Under the pieces are notes generated by a model. The model did not search any database and had not been told where the DNA came from. It saw nothing but the letters and a program-made list of their open reading frames with translations. From contig NZ_CP126115.1 of NCBI RefSeq assembly GCF_030123505.1, forward strand, positions 1,006,001 through 1,070,000: 64,000 nt of DNA, given 5' to 3'. Below are positions 1 through 8,431 of this stretch, piece by piece. The translations under genes and the position numbers were made by a program. Numbering within the stretch: position 1 is the stretch's first letter; every line of letters begins with the position of its first letter. This DNA is from Neobacillus sp. YX16. Its GTDB lineage: Bacteria; Bacillota; Bacilli; Bacillales; Cytobacillaceae.

Positions 1-695
1 ATATTATTTCTTTTGTGATCGGCAAGGATTGTAAACAAGTTAGTTCATATGGTTCGCTCATGCATTTTAAGGAAGAAAATGCCCCCATTGGAGCACCAAA
101 TAGATGTCTAGATGGCTGTCCTGCCGAAATGGAATGTCCTTTTCACGCAGGCAGGTATTATCTTGGAGAAGGGAAAGGATGGGCAAAGAAATTTACAGAA
201 GATGAAACAAACGAAGGCATTATAAAGGCATTGAATGAAACGCCCTATGGAAAATGTGTATATCGCTCAGATAATGATGTGGTCGATCATCAGGTGGTCA
301 ATATGGAATTCGAGGGTGGAGCTACAGCAACGTTCAGCATGTGCGGTTTTACAAGGGAACAAACACGGATTGTTCAAATCATGGGTACAAAAGGGGAAAT
401 ACGTGGAAATATGGAGGAAAACCGTATATCCATCTTTGATTTTCTCACAAGACAGGAAACGGTCATCCATTTTGACAACCCCATTGGAGGACATGGCGGG
501 GGAGATCAAGGCATTATGAGAACCTTCCTAAGAGAGATTCAATATGGAAATAAACAAGATAGTGTTTCTTCCGCTTCTGCATCCGTTAGAAGTCACCTAA
601 TGGCATTTGCTGCTGAAGAATCCAGGATAAATCAGGGTCAATCGATTAATATTGATGAATATTTTACTAGTTTAGCTGGAAGTGTTAAAAGTTAA
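1..695 (+). CDS. Gfo/Idh/MocA-family oxidoreductase, C-terminal part (5' end outside window)
   Basis: The frame is open from the window edge, so the NAD-binding Rossmann half is missing and only the C-terminal alpha/beta substrate domain (about 230 residues) is seen. That domain shows the family's pattern: FEGGATATFSMCG, then GTKGEIRGNME, then GGGDQGIMRTF. A cysteine-rich stretch (RCLDGCPAEMECPFHA) lies near the visible start. Such enzymes oxidise sugars or cyclitols with NAD(P); GH109 glycosidases share the fold. It precedes a sugar importer and a GalNAc route, so a role in freeing or oxidising an amino sugar is plausible but inferred. Confidence 0.85.
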   Translation, partial: IISFVIGKDCKQVSSYGSLMHFKEENAPIGAPNRCLDGCPAEMECPFHAGRYYLGEGKGWAKKFTEDETNEGIIKALNETPYGKCVYRSDNDVVDHQVVNMEFEGGATATFSMCGFTREQTRIVQIMGTKGEIRGNMEENRISIFDFLTRQETVIHFDNPIGGHGGGDQGIMRTFLREIQYGNKQDSVSSASASVRSHLMAFAAEESRINQGQSINIDEYFTSLAGSVKS

Positions 696-741
696 AGAAA
701 TCTCCCAATATTAAAAGTTATCTAATTTAGGGAGGTGGTCA

Positions 742-870
742 TTGTCTAAAATTAGTGTTTGCAAGCTTCTCATACAGACTATTAGAGTTAGCAAAATTGT
801 AAGGGTTATCATAGGGGAACAGGTCATCATACCATTCATGTCTAGGAGTACTTTTTTAGAAATCTACTAA
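742..870 (+). CDS. possible small ORF, 42 codons, or gene remnant
   Basis: A strong Shine-Dalgarno (GGAGGT, 731-736) sits 5 nt before a TTG that opens a 42-codon frame beginning MSKISVCKLLIQTIR. No family is recognised and the composition is not convincing. It could be a translated leader of the importer operon, the relic of a gene once between the oxidoreductase and the binding protein, or chance. The remainder of 696-897 shows nothing else. Confidence 0.25.
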   Translation: MSKISVCKLLIQTIRVSKIVRVIIGEQVIIPFMSRSTFLEIY

Positions 871-897
871 ACATTTAAGAGAAGGAAGGGAAACAAG

Positions 898-2148
898 ATG
901 AAAAAGTGGCTTATCATGCTTTTAACTGTATTTTTAGGATTACTGGGGTTAGCCGGATGTAGTGATAGTGATACCACCTCAGGAAATTCCAAGGATGGAA
1001 AAGTGGAAATAACGTACGGATTTTGGGATAAGAAACAAGTCCCTGCGATTGAAGAAATTATTAAATTATTTAACGAAAAGAATCCGAACATTAACGTGAA
1101 AATAGAGCTAACTCCTTATGGCCAGTACTTCCAGAAGCTTGAAACAGCTGCAACGGGGGGAGCATTGCCAGATGTTATGTGGATGAATGGTGCTCATGTT
1201 GAACAATATGCGGAAGGGAAGGTCATTCTCCCGCTTAGTGACCTTGCAAAGGAAGATAACTATAGCTTGGATAATTATCCGAAATCATTAATTGATCTCT
1301 ACACGTTTGATGGAAAGTTATATGGTATTCCAAAAGATTTTGATACAACAGGTTTATGGTACAACAAAAAAATCTTCGATGAAGCGGGTGTTCCATATCC
1401 AGATGAAACTTGGGATTGGGACAAGTTAAAGGCGGCTGCAGAAAAGCTGACAAATAAAGATAAGGGCATTTGGGGCTATGCTGCTGTAATGGGCAACCAA
1501 GGTGGCTATTATGATTTCATTTGGCAAAATGGCGGTTATATTATTTCTGACGATCGAAAATCTGTAGGCTTTGACCAACCAGAGGCGATTGAGGCACTAG
1601 AATACAATATTAGTTTTATAAAGGAAGGTTTATCTCCAACACAGGCTCAAATGTCGGAAACGGCTGCCTCTGAACTATTTACTTCAGGAAAGATAGCGAT
1701 GATGTTTGATGGTCCTTGGATGGTTCCAGAGTATAAGAATAATCCTGATTTGAATGTTGCTGTGGTACCGAAAGGAAAACAACGCGCGGTCGCAATTCAC
1801 GGCTTATCCAATGTGATTGCTGCCAATACAAAACATAAAGATGCGGCATGGGAGTTTGTCCAATTCCTTGGCTCCAAAGAAGCAGCAGAAGTGTTTGCGA
1901 AAACAGGAACCGTTATTCCTGCCTTTAATGGTACACAAGATGCCTGGGTACAAGCCGTTCCTACTTTAAACCTTCAGGCCTATATTGATGGTGTAGAATA
2001 CTCGGTTCCACTGCCTAGTGTGAAAAGCACAGGGGAAATTTGGCAGTATGAAACAGATGCTCTTAAAAAAGCTTGGAGTGAGGAAATAAGTGTTAAAGAT
2101 GCTGTAAAAGAGTTATCGAAAAAGGCAAATGAGGCATTATCTAAGTAA
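898..2148 (+). CDS. sugar ABC transporter substrate-binding lipoprotein
   Basis: 416 aa. The N-terminus is a lipoprotein signal: MKKW, a hydrophobic run, then lipobox LAGC with the lipidated Cys near residue 21. The mature part is a family-1 extracellular solute-binding protein (MalE/UgpB type): ITYGFWDKKQ, PDVMWMNGAHVEQYA, GIPKDFDTTGLWYNKKIF, GKIAMMFDGPWMVPEY. It would be anchored outside the membrane and deliver a sugar to the two permeases downstream. A strong RBS (GAAGGAAGGG) precedes ATG. Given the genes at 4.3-9.4 kb, GalNAc or an oligosaccharide containing it is the inferred ligand. Confidence 0.92.
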   Translation: MKKWLIMLLTVFLGLLGLAGCSDSDTTSGNSKDGKVEITYGFWDKKQVPAIEEIIKLFNEKNPNINVKIELTPYGQYFQKLETAATGGALPDVMWMNGAHVEQYAEGKVILPLSDLAKEDNYSLDNYPKSLIDLYTFDGKLYGIPKDFDTTGLWYNKKIFDEAGVPYPDETWDWDKLKAAAEKLTNKDKGIWGYAAVMGNQGGYYDFIWQNGGYIISDDRKSVGFDQPEAIEALEYNISFIKEGLSPTQAQMSETAASELFTSGKIAMMFDGPWMVPEYKNNPDLNVAVVPKGKQRAVAIHGLSNVIAANTKHKDAAWEFVQFLGSKEAAEVFAKTGTVIPAFNGTQDAWVQAVPTLNLQAYIDGVEYSVPLPSVKSTGEIWQYETDALKKAWSEEISVKDAVKELSKKANEALSK

Positions 2149-2158
2149 TGAAAAAATT

Positions 2159-2190
2159 GAAGAGGAGACTTGTTTCTTCTCTTCTTTTTT
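2159..2190 (+). terminator. attenuator-like hairpin between binding protein and permease
   Basis: A 10-bp stem (2159-2168 with 2175-2184, one G-U pair, 6-nt loop) is followed by six T. It starts 10 nt after the stop of the binding protein and ends before the strong RBS of the first permease. Such hairpins usually give more binding protein than permease, by partial termination or by protecting the mRNA 3' end. Confidence 0.75.
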
Positions 2191-2210
2191 CTAAAAAAGG
2201 AGGGAATATT

Positions 2211-3158
2211 GTGAAGGGACTTCCTCTAAATGTTGAAGTGAAAACGAATAAAAAAATTAAGGTTTCTACTTTTGCGAAGACAAGGAAACGCTCCGATTAC
2301 TTTTGGGCTTATCTCATGATTGCTCCAACCATGTTAGGCCTGTTTATTTTTTATCTGTGGCCAATCATTCAAACCTTTTACTTTAGTTTCACGGAATGGG
2401 GAGCGTTTGGACAGTTTGAGTGGACTGGGTTAGATAATTATAAGCGATTGCTTGAGGATACCAACCTTTTAAAATCATTTAAGAATACGGGGATTTATAT
2501 CATTTTTACTGTCCCTATTGGGATTTTCTTATCTATTTTAGTAGCTGTTCTCCTAAACCAGAATATTAAGGGAAAATCGGTTTATCGCACATTATATTTT
2601 TTACCCGTCATAACGATGCCGGCTGCGATCGCCATGGTATGGAAATGGCTTTATAATTCTGATTACGGTCTTCTTAACTATCTTTTATCCTTGATCGGAA
2701 TTAATGGCCCACAGTGGGTAAGTGATCCGAAAATTGCACTATATTCAATCATTGTTGTAGCCATCTGGAGTGGAATTGGTTATAACATGGTCATTTTCCT
2801 TTCCGGGCTACAAGGAATTCCGAAAACCTATTATGAAGCAGCGGAAATAGATGGAGCAAGCCCCATCAGGGTGTTCTTTAAAATTACACTGCCACTACTG
2901 TCACCGATTATTTTCTTTGTAAGTATTATGTCTTTCATCGGGGCTTTTCAAGTGTTTGATTTAATTTTCATGATGATAGGAAAAAGTAGTACAGCCTTGG
3001 AAAATACGCAATCAATCGTTTATTTATTTTATCAGCATGCTTTCGTATTAAACGATAAGGGATATGCAGCCGCCATCGCAGTTCTGCTATTAATAGTGAT
3101 TCTGATTATTACAGCCATTCAAATGGTTTTACAGAAAAAATGGGTTCATTATGACTAA
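2211..3158 (+). CDS. sugar ABC transporter permease (MalF type)
   Basis: 315 aa from GTG 2211. I prefer this start to the ATG at 2148, which overlaps the previous stop: 2211 has an ideal RBS (AAAGGAGGG, 2196-2204), and the region before it is the attenuator hairpin. There are six predicted membrane helices, the first around WAYLMIAPTMLGLFIFYLW. The EAA loop reads YYEAAEIDGASPIRVFFKITLPL and docks a shared ATPase. No ATPase gene is present in the cluster, as is common for Bacillus CUT1 importers that use MsmX. Confidence 0.93.
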   Translation: MKGLPLNVEVKTNKKIKVSTFAKTRKRSDYFWAYLMIAPTMLGLFIFYLWPIIQTFYFSFTEWGAFGQFEWTGLDNYKRLLEDTNLLKSFKNTGIYIIFTVPIGIFLSILVAVLLNQNIKGKSVYRTLYFLPVITMPAAIAMVWKWLYNSDYGLLNYLLSLIGINGPQWVSDPKIALYSIIVVAIWSGIGYNMVIFLSGLQGIPKTYYEAAEIDGASPIRVFFKITLPLLSPIIFFVSIMSFIGAFQVFDLIFMMIGKSSTALENTQSIVYLFYQHAFVLNDKGYAAAIAVLLLIVILIITAIQMVLQKKWVHYD

Positions 3159-3172
3159 AGGAGGGAGACGCA

Positions 3173-4006
3173 TTGGAAAAAGCGAAACAGCTTGTGATAA
3201 GTAAGACATTCCTTATCCATTTCGTGCTCATTGTGGGATCGGTTGCAATGGTTGTGCCTTTTTTATGGATGATTCTAACTTCATTAAAAACCTATGCTGA
3301 GTCTATCCATGTTCCGCCTGTTATTATTCCAGAGGATTTCCAATGGGGAAACTATAAAGAAGTTTTTGGGCTCTTGCCTTTTTTGAAATTTATGTATAAT
3401 ACCTTCATTGTTACCATCTTACGGACAGTTGGGCAGTTGTTTTTGTGTTCGTTAGCTGCCTATGCCTTTGCCCGCATTGTATTTCCTGGCAGGAATTTTC
3501 TGTTTATGTTAGCGATATCTGTTTTAATGGTTCCGGGGCAAGTGTTTTTACTGCCGCAATATATGATTATGGTGAAATTGGGTTGGTTGAATTCATTGCA
3601 AGCGGTCATTGTTCCTGGTTTGTTTAGTGCCTTCGGTACGTTCCTGCTCCGTCAATTCTTTATGGGGCTGCCTAAAGAATTGGAAGAAGCAGCCAGACTT
3701 GATGGCTGCAACCATTTCCAAATTTACTGGAAGATTATGCTTCCTCTCGCTAAACCTGGTTTGATTGCATTGGGGATTTTCACTACTCTTTGGAGCTGGA
3801 ATGAGTTAATGTGGCCGATGATTGTGAATAGTTCTCCAGAATCTATGACTCTTTCTGTCGGATTGTCCTCGCTCCAAGGTCAATATTTAACAAATTATCC
3901 TATCCTTATGGCAGGATCGTTTTTAGCCATACTGCCAATGCTGATTTTATTTATTTTCTTGCAAAAGCAATTTATTGAAGGCATTGCTGTAACAGGTGGA
4001 AAATAA
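3173..4006 (+). CDS. sugar ABC transporter permease (MalG type)
   Basis: 277 aa from TTG 3173 with RBS AAGGAGGG, 15 nt after the first permease. It has six membrane helices and an EAA loop LEEAARLDGCNHFQIYWKIMLPLAKP, and ends in the family's IEGIAVTGGK tail. It pairs with the MalF-type permease to form the channel. It is the last gene before a 258-bp regulatory gap, so importer and catabolic genes may be transcribed separately. Confidence 0.93.
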   Translation: MEKAKQLVISKTFLIHFVLIVGSVAMVVPFLWMILTSLKTYAESIHVPPVIIPEDFQWGNYKEVFGLLPFLKFMYNTFIVTILRTVGQLFLCSLAAYAFARIVFPGRNFLFMLAISVLMVPGQVFLLPQYMIMVKLGWLNSLQAVIVPGLFSAFGTFLLRQFFMGLPKELEEAARLDGCNHFQIYWKIMLPLAKPGLIALGIFTTLWSWNELMWPMIVNSSPESMTLSVGLSSLQGQYLTNYPILMAGSFLAILPMLILFIFLQKQFIEGIAVTGGK

Positions 4007-4016
4007 AATTTGTTCC

Positions 4017-4056
4017 CAACCCATTGGGTTGACCCTACAAGTTGGTGTGGTATAAT
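4017..4056 (+). promoter_or_regulatory. promoter of the GalNAc catabolic operon with overlapping operator
   Basis: -35 TTGACC (4029-4034), 16-nt spacer and -10 TATAAT (4051-4056) form a good sigma-A promoter. A 7-bp dyad (CAACCCA-T-TGGGTTG, 4017-4031) overlaps the -35. So does the first copy of an 18-nt sequence (4026-4043: GGGTTGA, 3 nt, TACAAGTT), which recurs inverted at 4123-4140. A repressor bound here would block RNA polymerase; which protein does so is not visible in the window. Confidence 0.7.
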
Positions 4057-4085
4057 ATAATTACTTACAATAATCAGATCATTAT

Positions 4086-4114
4086 ACTCATAGTCTACTT
4101 TCTATGAGTTTTTT
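4086..4114 (+). terminator. intrinsic terminator in the leader of the GalNAc operon
   Basis: An 8-bp stem (ACTCATAG 4086-4093 with CTATGAGT 4102-4109, 8-nt loop) runs into six T. It lies downstream of the 4029-4056 promoter and upstream of the kinase. It would end importer transcripts and could also attenuate transcription from that promoter. Confidence 0.65.
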
Positions 4115-4122
4115 AATCGACA

Positions 4123-4140
4123 AACTTGTACCATCAACCC
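4123..4140 (-). repeat. second, inverted copy of the putative operator
   Basis: AACTTGTA, 3 nt, TCAACCC is the reverse complement of 4026-4043 at 15 of 18 positions; only the middle three differ. It lies about 67 nt downstream of the -10, so only this copy would be transcribed. The pair is therefore better explained as two protein-binding sites on DNA than as an RNA stem. Confidence 0.6.
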
Positions 4141-4149
4141 AATGTCGTG

Positions 4150-4212
4150 AATCGGGTGGCATGGACTTTTTGAAGAAAACTCAACTACCCGATTACATTA
4201 ATTTTTTTAACA
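4150..4212 (+). promoter_or_regulatory. structured leader segment of unknown class
   Basis: A perfect 8-bp inverted repeat (AATCGGGT 4150-4157, ACCCGATT 4187-4194) encloses 29 nt, with a T-run at about 4202-4208. It could fold as a stem-loop in the kinase leader or as a second terminator. It does not match a T-box, glmS or other riboswitch pattern I know. Confidence 0.35.
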
Positions 4213-4264
4213 GATAAGCAAGGATACTCGAATAAATCAAAATGGATAGTAGAGGTGTAAGAAA

Positions 4265-5134
4265 ATGAAAATGGCAATTGGTATTGATATCGGCGGGACA
4301 AAGATTGCAGCAGGAATCATTTCCGAATCAGGAGAATTGCTTCATCGCACAGAAGTAAAAAGTGATCCTTATGACCGGGAGAACATGTTTAAACAAGTAG
4401 TAACAGTGGTGGATCAAGTACTTGAAGGGACATCATTATCAGAGATTGAAGGTATTGGCGTCGGAGTACCAGGCAAAGTCGATCGCGAGAATGGCATCGC
4501 CGTTTTTCAAAACAATTTGCCTTGGCAGCAGTTTCCAATTGCCGCCCGATTACAGGAACAATTTGGCGCCAAGACGATCACTACTGACAATGATGTTTAT
4601 ATGGCGGCTTTTGCTGAGTGGAAAACGGCCAAGGGAAAAACCAACGAGACCTTTGTCTATGTGACGATTAGTACAGGAATTGCCTGTTCGATCATCCATC
4701 ATGGATCCTTTTTTAGAGGAGCTGGTTTTGCCGGGGAACTGGGGCTGATTCCGGTTCTTTCGAAGGAAGGCAATGAGAGATTGGAAAAAATTGCGGCAGG
4801 CCCAGGGATCCAGAAAATAGCGGGGATTCCAACCAAGGATGTCTTTACTGGATATTTAAACGGGTCACAGGAATTTCAGTCAGTCATCGATGATGTGACC
4901 GCACATTTAGTCCAAGGACTCTATTCCATTTCCTGTTTATTAGACCCGCATAGAATAGTTTTCGGTGGTAGTGTCATTGTTAATAACCCATTTTTGCTTG
5001 AATTAATCAAAGAAAAACTAAAAATCTATCAACTTCCTGAACAGCAGCATCTTTTAGACCAGATGAGTATCAGTACATTGGCGCAGAATAATGGCGTTGT
5101 TGGTGCAGGATTACGCGTATTTGAAAGAATCTAA
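4265..5134 (+). CDS. ROK-family sugar kinase, probable N-acetylgalactosamine kinase
   Basis: 289 aa, first gene of the catabolic operon; start ATG 4265 with RBS GAGGTGTAAGAAA. The N-terminal ATP-binding loop IGIDIGGTKIAAG and the catalytic region TTDNDVYMAAFAEW are clear; GAGFAGELGLI replaces the usual GHE motif. The zinc cluster CxCGxxGC of most ROK kinases is missing, so this is a diverged subgroup. With NagA, AgaS, LacC and LacD behind it, phosphorylating GalNAc brought in by the ABC importer (the AgaK role) fits best; a glucokinase-like role is the alternative. Confidence 0.85.
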   Translation: MKMAIGIDIGGTKIAAGIISESGELLHRTEVKSDPYDRENMFKQVVTVVDQVLEGTSLSEIEGIGVGVPGKVDRENGIAVFQNNLPWQQFPIAARLQEQFGAKTITTDNDVYMAAFAEWKTAKGKTNETFVYVTISTGIACSIIHHGSFFRGAGFAGELGLIPVLSKEGNERLEKIAAGPGIQKIAGIPTKDVFTGYLNGSQEFQSVIDDVTAHLVQGLYSISCLLDPHRIVFGGSVIVNNPFLLELIKEKLKIYQLPEQQHLLDQMSISTLAQNNGVVGAGLRVFERI

Positions 5135-5150
5135 AAGGAGTGGTTGAGAT

Positions 5151-6317
5151 ATGTTTACATTAAGTCAAGAAAAATTAGTGCCATTAGGGGCATCGATTAC
5201 AACAGCGGAAATAAAACAACAGCCTGAATTATGGGCTGAAACCTTTGCTTTGTATACGGATAAAAGCAGGGAAATAGAAGAGTTTTTATTTAAACTATCT
5301 ACGAAATACAGTCGGGTTCGAGTAATTTTTACAGGTGCCGGAACGTCTGCCTATGTTGGTGACACCGTCACACCATACCTAAAAGAAAAAGTTGATGAAA
5401 ACCAGTGGGAATTGCTGAGTATTCCGACAACCACTTTGGTATCCAATCCCTATCAATTCCTAAAAGCGGATATGCCAACCTTACTCGTTTCGTTTGCTCG
5501 AAGCGGTAACAGCCCGGAAAGTGTTGCTGCTGTACAATTAGCTGGGCAAATCGTAACCGATTTGTATCAAGTAACAATTACTTGTGCTAAAGAGGGTCAA
5601 TTAGCCAAGCGGACTGTAGGGGATGAAAAAAATTTATTGCTATTGATGCCCGAAAAATCGAATGATCAAGGATTTGCGATGACGGGAAGTTATACGTGCA
5701 TGGCGTTAACGGCGTTACTCGTTTTTGATTCATTATTAATTGAAGAAAAATCGACGATTGTAAAAACGATTCAACAAATGGGTGAGAGTGTCATTCAAAG
5801 AGAAGACGTCATCCAAGCTATGATCGATCATGATTTTGACCGAATTATTTATCTAGGCTCTGGCAGTTTAGAAGGTTTAGCGAGAGAAGCACAGTTAAAA
5901 ATATTAGAGCTGACTGCAGGTAAAGTTGTCACCGCCTTTGATTCACCATTAGGATTCCGACATGGTCCTAAATCCTTTGTGAACGAAAAATCATTAGTTT
6001 TTGTGTTTGTTTCCAACCAACCTTATACACGTCAATACGATTTAGATATGTTAAAAGAAATGCAGCAAGATAACATGGCCAGCTATATTTGTGCCATCGG
6101 GGTTGATGGAGAAACTAATTTTGATGGGAACACATTTGGATTCGACAGTGAGACCAAGTTCGTACCGGATGCTTACTTAGCATTACCATTTGTCATGATT
6201 GGGCAAACGGTTTCATTGCTCGCTTCAGTAAAAGTAGGTAACACGCCAGATACTCCTTCACCGACAGGAACGGTGAACCGTGTTGTTAAAGGCGTAACTA
6301 TCTATGAATATCAATAG
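5151..6317 (+). CDS. agaS: SIS-domain sugar isomerase/deaminase AgaS
   Basis: 388 aa, the usual AgaS length, with two SIS domains: VIFTGAGTSAYVGDTV and LVSFARSGNSPESVAAV in the first, IIYLGSGSLEGLAREAQLKI in the second, and FRHGPKSFVNE. AgaS converts galactosamine-6-phosphate to tagatose-6-phosphate and ammonia. The surrounding LacC and LacD, which consume tagatose-6-phosphate, make this call much more likely than a GlmS-type role. It starts 17 nt after the kinase with RBS AAGGAG. Confidence 0.9.
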   Translation: MFTLSQEKLVPLGASITTAEIKQQPELWAETFALYTDKSREIEEFLFKLSTKYSRVRVIFTGAGTSAYVGDTVTPYLKEKVDENQWELLSIPTTTLVSNPYQFLKADMPTLLVSFARSGNSPESVAAVQLAGQIVTDLYQVTITCAKEGQLAKRTVGDEKNLLLLMPEKSNDQGFAMTGSYTCMALTALLVFDSLLIEEKSTIVKTIQQMGESVIQREDVIQAMIDHDFDRIIYLGSGSLEGLAREAQLKILELTAGKVVTAFDSPLGFRHGPKSFVNEKSLVFVFVSNQPYTRQYDLDMLKEMQQDNMASYICAIGVDGETNFDGNTFGFDSETKFVPDAYLALPFVMIGQTVSLLASVKVGNTPDTPSPTGTVNRVVKGVTIYEYQ

Positions 6318-6327
6318 GGGAATAAGC

Positions 6328-7494
6328 ATGTCCAAGTATATCTTTGCAGAAACGTTTTTTCTTGAGGAAAAGGTTGAAGGGCCTGGATTTTTGGAAATAA
6401 AAGATGGAATATTCGGAAGTTTTTCAGAAAACAGCCCAGATGCTGCGGCTGAAATCATTGATTACACTGGGTATTGGATTGCTCCTGGTTTAGTAGATAC
6501 CCATATTCATGGCTTTAGAAATCACGATATTATGGACAATGATTTTGAAGGTTTGAATCAGATTTCTAAAGGGCTCCTCTACTGCGGAGTTACCTCGTTT
6601 TTGCCGACAACCTTAACCTCCTCAACTGAAGAGTTGAATCATGTTGTTGAAATGATTGGTACTAATTACAAGAAAGTTCGTGGAGCCAAAATTAAAGGGA
6701 TTTTTTTGGAAGGTCCGTTTTTTACAGAAAAGCATAAAGGGGCACAAAACACGAAATATTTTTGTGACCCGTCGGTTGATCTATTAAAAGTTTGGCAGAA
6801 ATTATCCAATGATTCTATTAAAAAAATTGCGATTGCGCCCGAAAGAAATGGTGCAGCGGAATTTATTGAATATGCGGTAGGAGAAAAGATTGCAGTGGCA
6901 TTAGCCCATAGTGACGCAACATATGAAGAAGCAAAGCAGGCGGTTGAAAAAGGAGCTTCGATTTTTGTTCATACCTTCAATGGAATGAGCCCGCTGCATC
7001 ATCGTGTGCCAGGGATGGCCGGTGCAGCGATGAATTTGAAAGATGTATTTGCCGAAATCATATGTGATGGGCATCATGTTCATCCGGCAGCTGCAAACAT
7101 TTTAATGAATGCCCGCGGCAGAAATCAAACCGTTATGGTAACCGATTGTATGATGGCTGGAGGAATGCCAGAAGGAAACTATCAATTGGGAGAATTCCCT
7201 GTCGAGGTGAAAGCAGGTGCAGCCCGCATCGAGGGGGGGAGTCTAGCAGGCAGTATTTTGCAGCTGAAAGAAGCTGTCAAAAATGTCGTTGATTGGGGAA
7301 TTGCGACACCGGAGGAAGCGATCTATATGGCGAGTACCGCTCCCGCAAAAAGTATTGGGCTGGATGGGGAATGTGGGAAAATTGCTGAGGGGCACTCTGC
7401 TGACTTTATTGTGTTGAATCCTGATCTGAATTTAATTGCGACTTATCTTGATGGTGTTTGTCGTTACCATTTACGGAAAGAGGGAGTGCGATGA
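6328..7494 (+). CDS. nagA: N-acetylglucosamine/galactosamine-6-phosphate deacetylase
   Basis: 388 aa. I place the start at ATG 6328 (RBS AGGGGA, 6316-6321); an upstream ATG at 6304 would overlap the AgaS stop. Metal and substrate motifs of the amidohydrolase family are in order: DTHIHG, LEGPF, ALAHSDAT, HTFNGMSPLHHR, ICDGHHVHPAA, MVTDCMMAGG. It removes acetate from GalNAc-6-P (AgaA role) or GlcNAc-6-P. It is the only such deacetylase in the window and might also serve the sialic-acid cluster at 45-52 kb. Confidence 0.9.
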   Translation: MSKYIFAETFFLEEKVEGPGFLEIKDGIFGSFSENSPDAAAEIIDYTGYWIAPGLVDTHIHGFRNHDIMDNDFEGLNQISKGLLYCGVTSFLPTTLTSSTEELNHVVEMIGTNYKKVRGAKIKGIFLEGPFFTEKHKGAQNTKYFCDPSVDLLKVWQKLSNDSIKKIAIAPERNGAAEFIEYAVGEKIAVALAHSDATYEEAKQAVEKGASIFVHTFNGMSPLHHRVPGMAGAAMNLKDVFAEIICDGHHVHPAAANILMNARGRNQTVMVTDCMMAGGMPEGNYQLGEFPVEVKAGAARIEGGSLAGSILQLKEAVKNVVDWGIATPEEAIYMASTAPAKSIGLDGECGKIAEGHSADFIVLNPDLNLIATYLDGVCRYHLRKEGVR

Positions 7495-8417
7495 TTTTAG
7501 CCGTCACAATGAATCCATCCGTGGATATTTCCTATCCGATACATGAATTCAAGTTGGATGCTGTGAACCGTGTGGAAGATGTTCGAAAATCTGCTGGCGG
7601 TAAAGGCTTGAATGTTGCACGGGTGATTGCACAAATGGAAGAAAAAGTCCTAGCAACCGGTGTGCTTGGCGGTACCATCGGCGATTACATCGTTCAGGAA
7701 TTAAATAAAAGCCATATTTCCAATGACTTTTTAAAAATCGAAAAGGAATCGAGGAATTGTATTGCCATTCTTCATGAAGGGATGCAAACGGAAATTTTAG
7801 AATCTGGGCCAACCTTGACAAATGAAGAAGGGACAGATTTTTTAGAGAAATATGAAGTCCTGTTGGCTAAAGTTTCCTTGGTGACGATTTCAGGCAGTTT
7901 GCCGAAGGGGCTGCCGGTGGATTTTTATCAGCAAATGTTAGCGGTTAGTCAGAAGAAGGGAATTCCGGTGATATTGGATTCGTCAGGAGAACCGTTACGA
8001 GCAGCCTTGGTACATAAAGAAAAACCATTTGCGATTAAGCCGAATATTACGGAAATATCTCAGCTGCTTGGCGTGGAAGTGGATAGCAGGATAAGCAGTT
8101 TGAAACAAGCTTTAGATCATGACTGGTTTAAAGGGATTGACTGGATTGTCGTCTCGATGGGTGGGGATGGTGCTTTTGTAAGACATGGTACGGAAGATTA
8201 CCGGGTCACTCTCCCAAAAATAGACGTGGTAAATCCGGTTGGTTCCGGAGATGCTGTCGTTGCAGGGTTAGCTGTCGCACTGAATCGAAATCATTCGGTC
8301 GATACTGTGCTGAAAACGGCTATGACTACGGGGATGCTCAATACGATGGAAGCCGGTACGGGATCGATTAATATGGCAAAGTTCGAACAGTATTTTGATT
8401 TAGTAAAAATAGATTGA
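7491..8417 (+). CDS. lacC: tagatose-6-phosphate kinase (LacC/1-phosphofructokinase family)
   Basis: 308 aa. Start ATG 7491 overlaps the nagA stop by four bases (ATGA) and has RBS GAGGGAG. It is a PfkB-family kinase: substrate motif [12 protein letters not shown] near residue 35 and the ATP/catalytic signature [14 protein letters not shown] near residue 245. By context it phosphorylates tagatose-6-P at carbon 1. Sequence alone cannot exclude 1-phosphofructokinase, but LacD follows immediately. Confidence 0.88.
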   Translation: MILAVTMNPSVDISYPIHEFKLDAVNRVEDVRKSAGGKGLNVARVIAQMEEKVLATGVLGGTIGDYIVQELNKSHISNDFLKIEKESRNCIAILHEGMQTEILESGPTLTNEEGTDFLEKYEVLLAKVSLVTISGSLPKGLPVDFYQQMLAVSQKKGIPVILDSSGEPLRAALVHKEKPFAIKPNITEISQLLGVEVDSRISSLKQALDHDWFKGIDWIVVSMGGDGAFVRHGTEDYRVTLPKIDVVNPVGSGDAVVAGLAVALNRNHSVDTVLKTAMTTGMLNTMEAGTGSINMAKFEQYFDLVKID

Positions 8418-8431
8418 TAGGGGGAAAATCG

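Noticed and set aside
4141..4212. GGGTGGCATGG as a T-box antiterminator, or the region as a glmS ribozyme
   Set aside because: The T-box core continues ACCGCG, which is absent, and the gene is not amino-acid related; none of the glmS core is present.
6304..6327. ATG 6304 as the nagA start
   Set aside because: It overlaps the agaS stop and has no RBS; ATG 6328 has AGGGGA at good spacing.
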